A stretch of 52,625 nucleotides of DNA from positions 1-52,625 of the forward strand of contig JAIETA010000149.1 of assembly GCA_019745575.1 (NCBI GenBank), given 5' to 3'. Made by a program: the position numbers and the translations under genes. Within the stretch, counting starts at the first letter, position 1. Every line of letters starts with the position of its first letter. Below, one piece after another: positions 45,139 to 52,625 of the stretch. Origin of the DNA: Reyranella sp. (GTDB lineage: Bacteria > Pseudomonadota > Alphaproteobacteria > Reyranellales > Reyranellaceae). A model generated the notes under the pieces. That model was given only the letters and a program-made list of their open reading frames with translations. It was not told where the DNA came from and did no database searches.

Positions 45139-47861
45139 ACGCCGTTGAAATCGAACAAGCCATCTCCGCCCTCGCCGAGCAGCCGTTCGATCGCGCCGAG
45201 TTTTCCTTCGCCTTCCTCGAAGCCTTCGGCAACAAGGAGACCACGATCAAGCGCCTGCGCAGCGGTGCCTCGAACAAATCGGACCTGGGCGGCGTTCTTC
45301 AGACCAGCAACATCCACATCGCCGTCGCCGCGCCTGGCGAAGTCACGAAGACGCTCGCCGCCCTGAAAGCCAGCCCGGCGACGAGCCGGGCCAAGGCGAA
45401 GTTCATCCTGGCGACCGATGGCGAGACGTTCGAGGCCGAGGACTTGACGAGTGGCGAGACCGTCGCCTGCGCCTATGCTGACCTCCCCGACCATTTCGGC
45501 TTCTTCCTTCCCCTCGCCGGCATCACGACCGTTTCGCAAATCCGCGAATCCTCCTTCGACATCCGGGCGACCAGCCGCCTGAACCGGCTCTATGTCGAGC
45601 TGCTGAAAGACAACCCGGAATGGGGAACCACCCAGCGTCGTCCCGACATGAACCACTTCATGGCGCGGCTGATCTTCTGCTTCTTCGCCGAAGAGACCGA
45701 TATCTTCAACGGCACCGGCCTGTTCACCGCAACCATCGAGCAGATGAGCGCGCGGGATGCATCAAACACCCATGAGGTGATTGCCGAGCTATTCCGCGCG
45801 ATGAACACCAAGATAGCCGACCGGGCCAATGCTGACATTGCTCGATGGGCAGACGTATTCCCCTACGTGAACGGCGGACTCTTTGGCGGCAGCCCCGACG
45901 CTCCGCGCTTCAGCCGGATCGCGCGCTCCTACCTTCTCCATATTGGCAGTCTCGACTGGAAAAAGATCAATCCGGATATTTTCGGCTCAATGATCCAGGC
46001 GGTCGCGGAAGATGAGGAACGGGGAGCGCTCGGCATGCACTACACTAGCGTGCCGAACATCCTGAAGGTGCTCAATCCGCTGTTCTTGGACGATTTGCGG
46101 GCGCGCTTGGAAGAGGCGGCCGACAATTCTCGCGCCTTGCTGAATCTACGCAGGCGCATGTCGAGAATTCGGGTCTTCGACCCGGCCTGCGGCTCCGGCA
46201 ACTTTCTGGTCATTGCCTACAAGGAAATGCGGGCGATCGAGGCTGAGATCAACCGGCGGCGGGGCGAGCCCGGCCGCCGTAGCGATATCCCGTTGACCAA
46301 CTTTCGCGGAATTGAGCTACGCGACTTCCCCGCTGAGATCGCGCGCCTGGCGCTCATCATCGCGGAGTATCAATGCGACGTGCTTCATCGCGGTCAGAAA
46401 GAAGCCCTGGCCGAGTTTTTGCCGTTGGACGCCCAAAACTGGATCACCTGCGGCAACGCCCTGCGGCTGGATTGGCTCAGCATCTGTCCGCCGACCGGAA
46501 CCGGCGTTAAGCATAGCGCTGGCGATCTTTTTGATACGCCCCTCAGCCAAGCGCAGATCGACTTCGAGAACGAGGGCGGTGAGACATACATCTGCGGGAA
46601 CCCGCCGTATCGAGGAAGCAAGTGGCAAGACGACGGGCAGAAGGCGGATCTCGCGCGTGCCTGGTTCGAACACCCGCAACTCGCCAAGACGACCGACTTC
46701 GTATCGGGTTGGATTGCCGAGTACCTTAAATATGCCCACTCGGTGCCGGATGCGATGGCGGCTTTCGTCGCTACTAACAGCATCTGCCAAGGCCAGCAGG
46801 CATCCGAAATTTGGCCCATAGTGACTCGACAAGGGAGAGAAATTCGCTTCGCTCACACTCCCTTTACGTGGAAGAACCTCGCGAGCCATAACGCCGGCGT
46901 TACTGTGGTCATTATTGGCCTAGGTCCCAGATCATCTCGGTCAAAGCGCTTGTTCGGTGACGATGATCTCGTGCGCGAGTGTGAAGTCATCGGACCGTAT
47001 CTCGTGCCCAATATGCCTGACACCATCACGAAGGCGAATAGACCGCTGGGCCCTCAATCCACTATGCTGTTCGGCAACATGCCTCGAGACGGAGGGCATT
47101 TGTTCCTTACAACGCAAGAGGCACGCGAGCTTCGCCGGAACTCCGCCACCCGCTCCTACGTGCGCCGATTCCTTGGGTCGGACGAACTGATTAACGGTAA
47201 GCTTCGATTTTGTCTCTGGATCAAAGACGGCGACGCCGAAGCGGCTAGGATGGATGCATTTATCGCTGAGCGGCTCGCGCTCGTCGCGGATAACAGGCGC
47301 CGATCTCCGGCCGAATCCACGCGTGCATTCGCGGATTTGCCTCACCGCTTTGTTCAGATTGCGGGCACGGCTGAGAAATCAGCAATCGTCGTGCCGAGGG
47401 TGTCTTCTGAAAACCGTGATTATCTGCCGGTTGACCTCGTGACCGGCGACTGCATCATCGGCGACCGAAATTTCGCTCTATACGATGCGCCCCTCTGGAA
47501 CATGGCGCTGATAGCCTCCCGTCTGCACTGGGTTTGGATAGGAACAGTTTGTGTCCGCATGCGCACTGACTTCTCTTACTCGAACACGTTAGGCTGGAAC
47601 ACTTTCCCGGTCCCACTTCTCACAGAAAAGAACCGGAGCGATCTCAACCGATCGTCGGAAAATATCCTGATCGCGCGTGAACGACATTTCCCTTGCACGA
47701 TTGCTGAGCTTTACGACGCGAATGCCATGCCGGATGACCTGCGCGAGGCGCATCGCCAAAACGACGAGGTAGTCGAAAGAATCTACTTCGGCCGCCGGAT
47801 GAAGAATGACACCGATAGGCTAGAAAGTCTGTTCGCGCTGTACCGTAAGGCAGCAGCATAA
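45135..47861 (+). CDS. MmeI-like class I N6-adenine DNA methyltransferase (no nuclease domain seen)
   Basis: A 908-residue protein. The N-terminal ~330 residues are a helical region starting MNAVEIEQAISALAEQPFDR, like that of MmeI-type enzymes, but without a recognisable PD-(D/E)XK nuclease motif. The catalytic region has motif I VFDPACGSGNFLVIA (Phe348 to Ala362) and motif IV CGNPPYRGSKW (NPPY at 489-492), which indicates adenine-N6 methylation. A target recognition region (roughly 600-800) and a C-terminal tail (FALYRKAAA) follow. From about residue 560 codon use turns AT-richer. Its stop overlaps the ATG of the PLD nuclease (TAATG). It would protect host DNA from the nucleases that follow. 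Confidence 0.9.
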   Translation: MNAVEIEQAISALAEQPFDRAEFSFAFLEAFGNKETTIKRLRSGASNKSDLGGVLQTSNIHIAVAAPGEVTKTLAALKASPATSRAKAKFILATDGETFEAEDLTSGETVACAYADLPDHFGFFLPLAGITTVSQIRESSFDIRATSRLNRLYVELLKDNPEWGTTQRRPDMNHFMARLIFCFFAEETDIFNGTGLFTATIEQMSARDASNTHEVIAELFRAMNTKIADRANADIARWADVFPYVNGGLFGGSPDAPRFSRIARSYLLHIGSLDWKKINPDIFGSMIQAVAEDEERGALGMHYTSVPNILKVLNPLFLDDLRARLEEAADNSRALLNLRRRMSRIRVFDPACGSGNFLVIAYKEMRAIEAEINRRRGEPGRRSDIPLTNFRGIELRDFPAEIARLALIIAEYQCDVLHRGQKEALAEFLPLDAQNWITCGNALRLDWLSICPPTGTGVKHSAGDLFDTPLSQAQIDFENEGGETYICGNPPYRGSKWQDDGQKADLARAWFEHPQLAKTTDFVSGWIAEYLKYAHSVPDAMAAFVATNSICQGQQASEIWPIVTRQGREIRFAHTPFTWKNLASHNAGVTVVIIGLGPRSSRSKRLFGDDDLVRECEVIGPYLVPNMPDTITKANRPLGPQSTMLFGNMPRDGGHLFLTTQEARELRRNSATRSYVRRFLGSDELINGKLRFCLWIKDGDAEAARMDAFIAERLALVADNRRRSPAESTRAFADLPHRFVQIAGTAEKSAIVVPRVSSENRDYLPVDLVTGDCIIGDRNFALYDAPLWNMALIASRLHWVWIGTVCVRMRTDFSYSNTLGWNTFPVPLLTEKNRSDLNRSSENILIARERHFPCTIAELYDANAMPDDLREAHRQNDEVVERIYFGRRMKNDTDRLESLFALYRKAAA

Positions 47862-48871
47862 TGAGTGGCTTCGCCCACAATCTTGTGTCGGGCACGACAA
47901 CGTTGTCTGAGATCGCGCGGGTGCGCGTGGCAATTTCGGCAGACCAGTTCTTCGGGTGTTTTGCCTACGCAACTCAGTCGGGCTTCAGAGTGTTCGAGTT
48001 GAGCGTCGGAAAGGATTTCTGGACAACTAAGTCGCGTTGGCTGTTTGGTATCGACTATGGCAGGACGGACCCGCGCGCATTGCGCGAGATTGCCGATCGC
48101 GCAAACACGGAAGTTCGAATTTTTGACGGGCGTTATGTCGTGGATCGAACTGGCTTTGTGCCGCGTCGCGACTTCCACCCGAAGGTCGCGATGATGGAGA
48201 ACACCGCTTGTAACAAGCAGGGGGTAGTACTCGGCTCCGGCAATTTCTCTTACAATGGTCTTCGGCGCAGTATTGAAGCCGGCTCGGCCACCATAGCGAC
48301 TACCAAAGCCGACTTTAATGAGCACATTAAACCTGTCCGCTCAGTGTTCGAGAAACTGTGGAAGTACGCCTGTCCGTTGGACGACATCGCGAAGAATTAT
48401 GAAAAGCGCCTAGCCGACCTGCTCAATTCAAGAGATTCGAAGAGATCGTTCAAGGCGAAGAGTCCTACTAGGGGCTTTTGGATCGAGGCAGGCTACGTCA
48501 CCAAGAACCGTGGGAAGGACAAGCCGGGAAATCAGATATTTGCTCCTAATGGCTTCCGAAGCTTTTTCGGCCTCAAGAAGGGCAAGAGCAGCTCGACCCA
48601 GATCGGTGAAATCACCTTCGAAACTGAGACGGGTCCAAGGGTCACGCAGAATTATCGAGAGAACGACAATGGCATGGAGAAGTTGACCCTGCCAAAGCCC
48701 GAGGATCATGGATTCGGCGTGTATGATGGCAAGGTTTTGATCTTCAAGCCTAGAGGCAAACGGTTTTTGTTGACCGCAGTTGAGCGTGATGATTTTGAGC
48801 TGGTCTATGGGCATCAGCTGGCGAACGTTAGAAAGATGACCGGGGGAAGACGTTTCGGGGAGCTGACTTAA
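47861..48871 (+). CDS. PLD-fold restriction nuclease, BfiI/NgoFVII-like, with probable C-terminal DNA-binding domain
   Basis: A 336-residue protein. The N-terminal half has one phospholipase-D type active site: FHPKVAMM (His106, Lys108), GSGNFSYNGL (Asn128) and Glu139 in RRSIEAG, spaced like the single-motif site of the metal-independent nuclease BfiI. The C-terminal half, beginning near SPTRGFWIEAGYVTKNRGKD and containing GNQIFAPNGFRSFFG, resembles the DNA-recognition domain of NgoFVII/BfiI-like enzymes (B3-like fold), a call from memory. Codon use is AT-richer than in the helicase gene. It starts 1 base inside the methyltransferase stop and ends 3 bases before the helicase, so it belongs to this operon. 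Confidence 0.82.
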   Translation: MSGFAHNLVSGTTTLSEIARVRVAISADQFFGCFAYATQSGFRVFELSVGKDFWTTKSRWLFGIDYGRTDPRALREIADRANTEVRIFDGRYVVDRTGFVPRRDFHPKVAMMENTACNKQGVVLGSGNFSYNGLRRSIEAGSATIATTKADFNEHIKPVRSVFEKLWKYACPLDDIAKNYEKRLADLLNSRDSKRSFKAKSPTRGFWIEAGYVTKNRGKDKPGNQIFAPNGFRSFFGLKKGKSSSTQIGEITFETETGPRVTQNYRENDNGMEKLTLPKPEDHGFGVYDGKVLIFKPRGKRFLLTAVERDDFELVYGHQLANVRKMTGGRRFGELT

Positions 48872-48874
48872 GCT

Positions 48875-50905
48875 ATGGTCTCTGTCCCATCCGTCTCTGT
48901 CACCTACGCGCGCAACGGTAGCTCCACTAAAACGAACGCGCTTGGCATGCGGCCGATGCAGGAACGCACCTACGAAAGGCGGGGCGAGCAGTATCTTCTC
49001 ATCAAGTCGCCGCCGGCGTCGGGCAAGAGCCGCGCGCTCATGTTCATCGCGCTCGACAAGCTCCACAATCAGGGACTCAAGCAGGCGATCATCGTCGTGC
49101 CGGAAAAGGCGATCGGGGCGAGCTTCAACGACGAGCCTCTGACGGCATCCGGCTTCTGGGCGGATTGGGGCGTCGTTCCGAAATGGAACCTGTGCAACGC
49201 CCCGGGTACCGACGGCGGCAAGGTCAACGCGGTCAAAGCCTTCCTGGAAAGCACGGACAAGGTGCTGGTCTGCACCCATGCTACCTTCCGCTTCGCCGTC
49301 GACAAGTTCGGGGTCGAGGCGTTCGACGACCGGCTGATCGCCGTGGACGAGTTTCATCACGTCTCGGTCAGCCCGGACAACAAGCTCGGCCTGCACCTGG
49401 GGGAGTTCATCGCCCGCGATCGGGTCCACATCGTGGCGATGACCGGCTCCTACTTCCGAGGTGACGCGGAGGCCGTGCTGTCTCCGGCAGACGAGGCCAG
49501 GTTCGATACCGTCACCTATACCTATTACGAACAGCTCAACGGCTACGAGCATCTGAAGCAGCTCGACATCGGCTATTTCTTTTATTCCGGGTCTTATGCC
49601 GACGACATCCAGAAAGTGATCAACCCGGCCGAGAGAACGATCATCCACATTCCGAATGTCAATGCGCGCGAAAGTACGAAAGACAAGATTCGGGAAGTCG
49701 AGCACATCCTCGAGGCGCTGGGGGAGTGGCAGGGAACCGACTCCGCGACCGGCTTCCAGCTCGTCAAGACGGCTGAGGGCCGTATGCTCAGAGTCGCCGA
49801 CCTGGTCGACGACGATCCGTTCAAACGCGAGCGTGTGTCCGCCGCGCTGAAGGATCCGGCGCAAAAGAACAACCGCGACCATGTGAACATCATCATCGCT
49901 CTCGGCATGGCGAAGGAAGGCTTCGACTGGATCTGGTGCGAGCACGCGCTGACGATCGGCTACCGGTCGAGCCTCACCGAGATCGTACAGATCATCGGGC
50001 GCGCCACGCGCGACGCGCCGGGCAAGGTGCGGGCGCGCTTCACCAACCTGATCGCCGAGCCCGATGCCTCCCAGGAGGCCGTCACCGAGGCCGTCAACGA
50101 CACGCTGAAGGCCATCGCGGCCAGCCTGCTGATGGAGCAGGTGCTGGCGCCCCGTTTCGAGTTCAAGCCGAAGAACCCGGGAAATGGGCCGATTGCTGGC
50201 TTCGACTATGGCGAAGGCGGCTATGACCCGCTGAAGTGCAATGTGGGCTTCAACGGCGAAAGCGGGCAGTTCCAGATCGAGATCAAGGGACTCGTCGCGC
50301 CGAAGAGCACGGAAGCGCAGCGCATCTGCCAGCAGGACCTCAACGAAGTCATCGCCGCCTTCGTCCAGGACAAGACCACGATCGAGCGCGGGCTTTTCGA
50401 TCCCGAGCTGGTGCCCGAGGAACTGACCCAGATCCGCATGGGCAAGATCATCAAGGACAAGTATCCCGAGCTGGATGAGGAGGATCAGGAGGCGGTGCGG
50501 CAGCATGCGATCGCCGCCATCAATTTCGTCCAGAAGGCCAAGGAAGTCGCTACGGGAGAGAACACGCCGAACACGGCCTTCGTCGACGGCATTCGCAAGT
50601 TCGCCATGGACGTGCGCGAACTGGACATCGACCTGATCGATCGCATCAACCCCTTCAGCGAAGCCTATGCGATCCTCTCCAAGTCCATGAGCGAAGAGAG
50701 TCTCAGGCAGGTGAAGGAGGCGATCGCCGGCAAGCGGATAGGCTTGACGGTCGAGGAGGCCCGCGACCTTGCCCGGCGAGCCCTGAGGTTCAAGCAGGAG
50801 CGGGGCCGGTTGCCGTCGATCACGTCGCCCGATGCCTGGGAACGGCGGATGGCCGAGGGCGTGGCGTTCCTCGTGCGCATGAAGGCCGAGGCGGAACGTG
50901 GCTAG
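48875..50905 (+). CDS. SF2 DEAD/DEAH-type helicase of a restriction-like operon
   Basis: A 676-residue helicase. Walker A is IKSPPASGKSRAL (Lys51), motif II the unusual VDEFHH (Asp158-His161), motif III AMTGS (190-192 for TGS), and motif VI QIIGRATRD (Gln372 to Arg379). FDWIWCEHALTIGYRSSLTE between them resembles helicases of type III restriction and phage-defence systems. There is no fused nuclease. The last ~50 residues contain FKQERGRLP, similar in style to a helicase-associated module also seen in the next protein. The gene begins 3 bases after the PLD gene and overlaps the GIY-YIG gene by 8 bases. Confidence 0.92.
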   Translation: MVSVPSVSVTYARNGSSTKTNALGMRPMQERTYERRGEQYLLIKSPPASGKSRALMFIALDKLHNQGLKQAIIVVPEKAIGASFNDEPLTASGFWADWGVVPKWNLCNAPGTDGGKVNAVKAFLESTDKVLVCTHATFRFAVDKFGVEAFDDRLIAVDEFHHVSVSPDNKLGLHLGEFIARDRVHIVAMTGSYFRGDAEAVLSPADEARFDTVTYTYYEQLNGYEHLKQLDIGYFFYSGSYADDIQKVINPAERTIIHIPNVNARESTKDKIREVEHILEALGEWQGTDSATGFQLVKTAEGRMLRVADLVDDDPFKRERVSAALKDPAQKNNRDHVNIIIALGMAKEGFDWIWCEHALTIGYRSSLTEIVQIIGRATRDAPGKVRARFTNLIAEPDASQEAVTEAVNDTLKAIAASLLMEQVLAPRFEFKPKNPGNGPIAGFDYGEGGYDPLKCNVGFNGESGQFQIEIKGLVAPKSTEAQRICQQDLNEVIAAFVQDKTTIERGLFDPELVPEELTQIRMGKIIKDKYPELDEEDQEAVRQHAIAAINFVQKAKEVATGENTPNTAFVDGIRKFAMDVRELDIDLIDRINPFSEAYAILSKSMSEESLRQVKEAIAGKRIGLTVEEARDLARRALRFKQERGRLPSITSPDAWERRMAEGVAFLVRMKAEAERG

Positions 50906-52091
50906 GTTCACCGACGAGGACGACGCCCTTCTCGGCGAACTCGGCGTCGAGGCCGAGACGAAGAAGAGTGCCCGCCACACGCCGCGCGAGGAGCGGATCA
51001 TCGCCGGCTTCGAGGAAGTCCAGCGCTTCGTCGACCAGAACGGCAGGGCGCCCCAACATGGCGAAGGGCGCGACATCTTCGAGCGGCTCTACGCGGTGCG
51101 GCTCGACCGGCTGCGCGAGCAGGCCGACTGCCGCGCGCTTCTCGAGCCTCTCGATCATCAAGGGCTCCTCAAGGAGGGGAAACGCGCCCGACCCGGCTTT
51201 TCGGAGGGGATCGACGATGACGCCCTGTTGGAGCAGCTCGGCGTCAACGCATCTGCCCCTTCCGAAATCACGCAGCTGCGCCATGTGCGATCGTCTGTCG
51301 AGAGGCGGGAAGCGGAGGAGATCGCCAATCGCCAGAAGTGCGAGGATTTCGACCGCTTCAAGCCTCTTTTCCAGCAGGTGCAGTTGGAGCTGGAGAGCGG
51401 CGTGCGGCAGACGCGCCCCTTCGAACTCAAGGCCGAGATCGAGCCGGCAAGCTGGTTCATCGTCGGTGGCCAGAAGGCCTATGTCGCGACGGTGGGCGAG
51501 ATTTTCACCAATCCGCAGGGCCGCACCGACGCGCGGCTACGGGTCGTCTTCGACAATGGCACTGAAAGCAACATGCTCCTGCGCTCGCTGCAGCGTGCGC
51601 TCAACAAGGACGAGGCGGGGCGGCGGATCACCGCTCCGGTCGCGGGGCCTCTCTTCGCCGGCGAGTCCGGTGAGGGCGACCAGGCCAGCGGCACGATCTA
51701 TGTGCTGCGCAGCAAGTCCGACCACCCGACCGTGGCCGCACACCGCGAACTCGTCCACAAGATCGGCGTCACCAGTTCGAGCGTCGAGCGCCGCGTCGCC
51801 GGCGCGCGCCTTCAGCCGACCTTCCTGATGGCCGATGTGGAGGTCATCGCGACCTATAAGCTGTTCAATCTGGGTCGGGCCAAGCTGGAAAGCCTGATCC
51901 ACCGCATCTTCGCACCGGCGAGGCTGGACATCGAGATCATGGACCGCTTTGGGCGGCCTATCGTTCCTGAGGAGTGGTTCCTGGTTCCCCTCCAGGCGAT
52001 CGACGATGCCGTCGAGAAGATCAAGGACGGGACGATCGGCGAGTATGTGTACGATCCCAAACAGGCGGCGCTTGTGCGGGATGTGCGCTAG
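50898..52091 (+). CDS. GIY-YIG nuclease family protein with N-terminal repeats
   Basis: A 397-residue protein from GTG 50898, overlapping the helicase stop. The C-terminal nuclease domain (~265-380) has TIYVLRS in the GIY position (Ile267, Tyr268), HKIGVTSSSVERRV with the KIG motif (288-290) and Arg298 or Arg299, and the catalytic Glu331 in AKLESLIHRIF; it resembles the T5orf172/MUG113 subgroup. The N-terminal ~160 residues hold two similar blocks, EDDALLGELGVE (7-18) and DDDALLEQLGVN (106-117), each before a helical segment. It probably cuts DNA unwound or translocated by the helicase. The final gene of the operon. Confidence 0.88.
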   Translation: MARFTDEDDALLGELGVEAETKKSARHTPREERIIAGFEEVQRFVDQNGRAPQHGEGRDIFERLYAVRLDRLREQADCRALLEPLDHQGLLKEGKRARPGFSEGIDDDALLEQLGVNASAPSEITQLRHVRSSVERREAEEIANRQKCEDFDRFKPLFQQVQLELESGVRQTRPFELKAEIEPASWFIVGGQKAYVATVGEIFTNPQGRTDARLRVVFDNGTESNMLLRSLQRALNKDEAGRRITAPVAGPLFAGESGEGDQASGTIYVLRSKSDHPTVAAHRELVHKIGVTSSSVERRVAGARLQPTFLMADVEVIATYKLFNLGRAKLESLIHRIFAPARLDIEIMDRFGRPIVPEEWFLVPLQAIDDAVEKIKDGTIGEYVYDPKQAALVRDVR

Positions 52092-52183
52092 TCGCGGGCT
52101 CCTGCGCTTTGACATGAGGATTTCCAGCCGGTTGTCGATGGACGCTGAACACAGACCTGCGCTGTGAGTGAACGGAGGTTTGG

Positions 52184-52441
52184 ATGAAGTCGAGTTGTGT
52201 AGTCTTGGGGGTCGTTCTTGCGACAGTTGGATGTGGGACTAACGATACCGATCGCGCATATCCGATTGGCTTCAAGCAAAGCGTGACTGGCAACGCCGCG
52301 TACGTGACTATCGGGAATGTCTGGAACGAAGGTGACGCGTTGCCTCTTGCCGAGACGCATTGCGGCAAGTACGGGAAAATTGCGCGATTCAACCGTATGC
52401 AAGGTTATCGGGCGATCTTTGATTGTGTAAAGGACACGTAA
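52184..52441 (+). CDS. Small predicted lipoprotein
   Basis: An 85-residue protein with a good ribosome binding site (GGAGG at 52174-52178). The N-terminus SCVVLGVVLATVGCGT is a signal with a lipobox-like end (TVGC), so it should be lipid-anchored. The remainder (VTGNAAYVTIGNVWNEGDAL, AETHCGKYGKIARFNRMQG) is a small domain I recall from conserved proteins of unknown function, with two Cys that may form a disulfide. Lower GC than the genome average suggests it is part of the acquired island. No link to the defence operon beyond position. Confidence 0.75.
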   Translation: MKSSCVVLGVVLATVGCGTNDTDRAYPIGFKQSVTGNAAYVTIGNVWNEGDALPLAETHCGKYGKIARFNRMQGYRAIFDCVKDT

Positions 52442-52551
52442 CCGCCGACACGCGGCACCTAATCTTTGCCGCTCATCCAGGAGATCGTGAGGGCTCCGTG
52501 AAGAACAAGGGTCGTATTGGCTTGTCCCTGCACAATCTGCAGAAAGAAGAT

Positions 52552-52625
52552 TGACCTGCCCCCGGGTTTTCGGACCGCGGATAAGTTGAGAGAGTGGCCT
52601 CCGTATTGGAGGCAGATATGCGCAA
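52552..52625 (+). mobile_element. Probable left end of an IS element with truncated transposase gene
   Basis: TGACCTGCCCCCGGGTTTTC at 52552-52571 looks like a terminal inverted repeat of an IS3-like element, and 66 bases in, a GGAGG site (52608-52612) precedes an ATG at 52618 that runs off the window (ATGCGCAA). This layout, repeat then short leader then orfA start, is typical of IS3-family ends. Only eight bases of the gene are visible, so the call rests on appearance. Confidence 0.4.

Noticed and set aside
48428-51076. An 882-codon minus-strand frame opposite the helicase gene
   Set aside because: The plus strand has complete helicase and GIY-YIG motifs in overlapping genes; the antisense frame has none.
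45135-52091. DISARM, BREX or ordinary type I/III restriction system
   Set aside because: No DUF1998 proteins (DISARM), no PglZ/BrxC/BrxL (BREX), no separate specificity subunit (type I), and the helicase carries no nuclease domain as in type III Res.

Overview
The window is GC-rich, densely coded bacterial DNA. Gene content and order point to an alphaproteobacterium: rpsP-rimM-trmD-rplS runs straight into leuC, then leuD and leuB; there are a HisN-type histidinol phosphatase, a stand-alone prephenate dehydratase, a TsaD-2OG oxygenase-GpsA-EVE-EamA chain, and dapF-ftsY-yciB. My best guess is a Reyranella-like or Rhodospirillales/Hyphomicrobiales-type genome. That is inference from gene order and protein style, not from a marker search.

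Layout. (1) 1-7000 is accessory. It begins with a possible insertion-sequence end, then a phage-like 700-residue protein whose last ~90 residues look like a polymorphic-toxin domain, followed at 3 bp by a probable immunity gene. The pair is bracketed by near-identical terminator hairpins. Next come a tautomerase and a small catabolic/sensing cluster: LysR regulator, NTF2-like protein, YcaC-like isochorismatase hydrolase, and a periplasmic-binding-fold protein without a visible signal peptide. A tRNA-3'-end-like fragment lies near 7013-7040. (2) 7449-43258 is mostly core genome: a Cpx-like envelope stress module (Spy-like protein, response regulator, histidine kinase), hisN, cytochrome c, pheA, rpe, a HerA-like ATPase, the leucine genes, the ribosomal/tRNA-modification operon, ffh and ftsY (both halves of the SRP targeting GTPase pair), dapF, pgk, hemC, tsaD, gpsA, diaminopropionate ammonia-lyase and several small conserved genes. 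Genes are often coupled by 4-bp ATGA or GTGA overlaps. (3) 43260-52625 is a defence/stress island. It opens with inverted repeats, then a HicB-like antitoxin without HicA, a RelE/HigB-type toxin with its antitoxin and a likely operator, a DUF433 antitoxin-like gene without its usual partner, and then a tight four-gene operon.

The operon at 45135-52091 is the most interesting feature. It encodes an MmeI-like N6-adenine DNA methyltransferase without a visible nuclease domain, a BfiI/NgoFVII-like phospholipase-D-fold nuclease with a probable C-terminal DNA-binding domain, an SF2 helicase and a GIY-YIG nuclease. Stops and starts overlap or are 3 bp apart. A 15-codon arginine-rich leader ORF overlaps the methyltransferase start. 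I read this as a composite restriction-modification-like system with two candidate nucleases; it matches neither DISARM nor BREX as I know them. A small lipoprotein and the probable left end of an IS element close the window. All functional statements rest on motif recognition by eye; no database search was possible.
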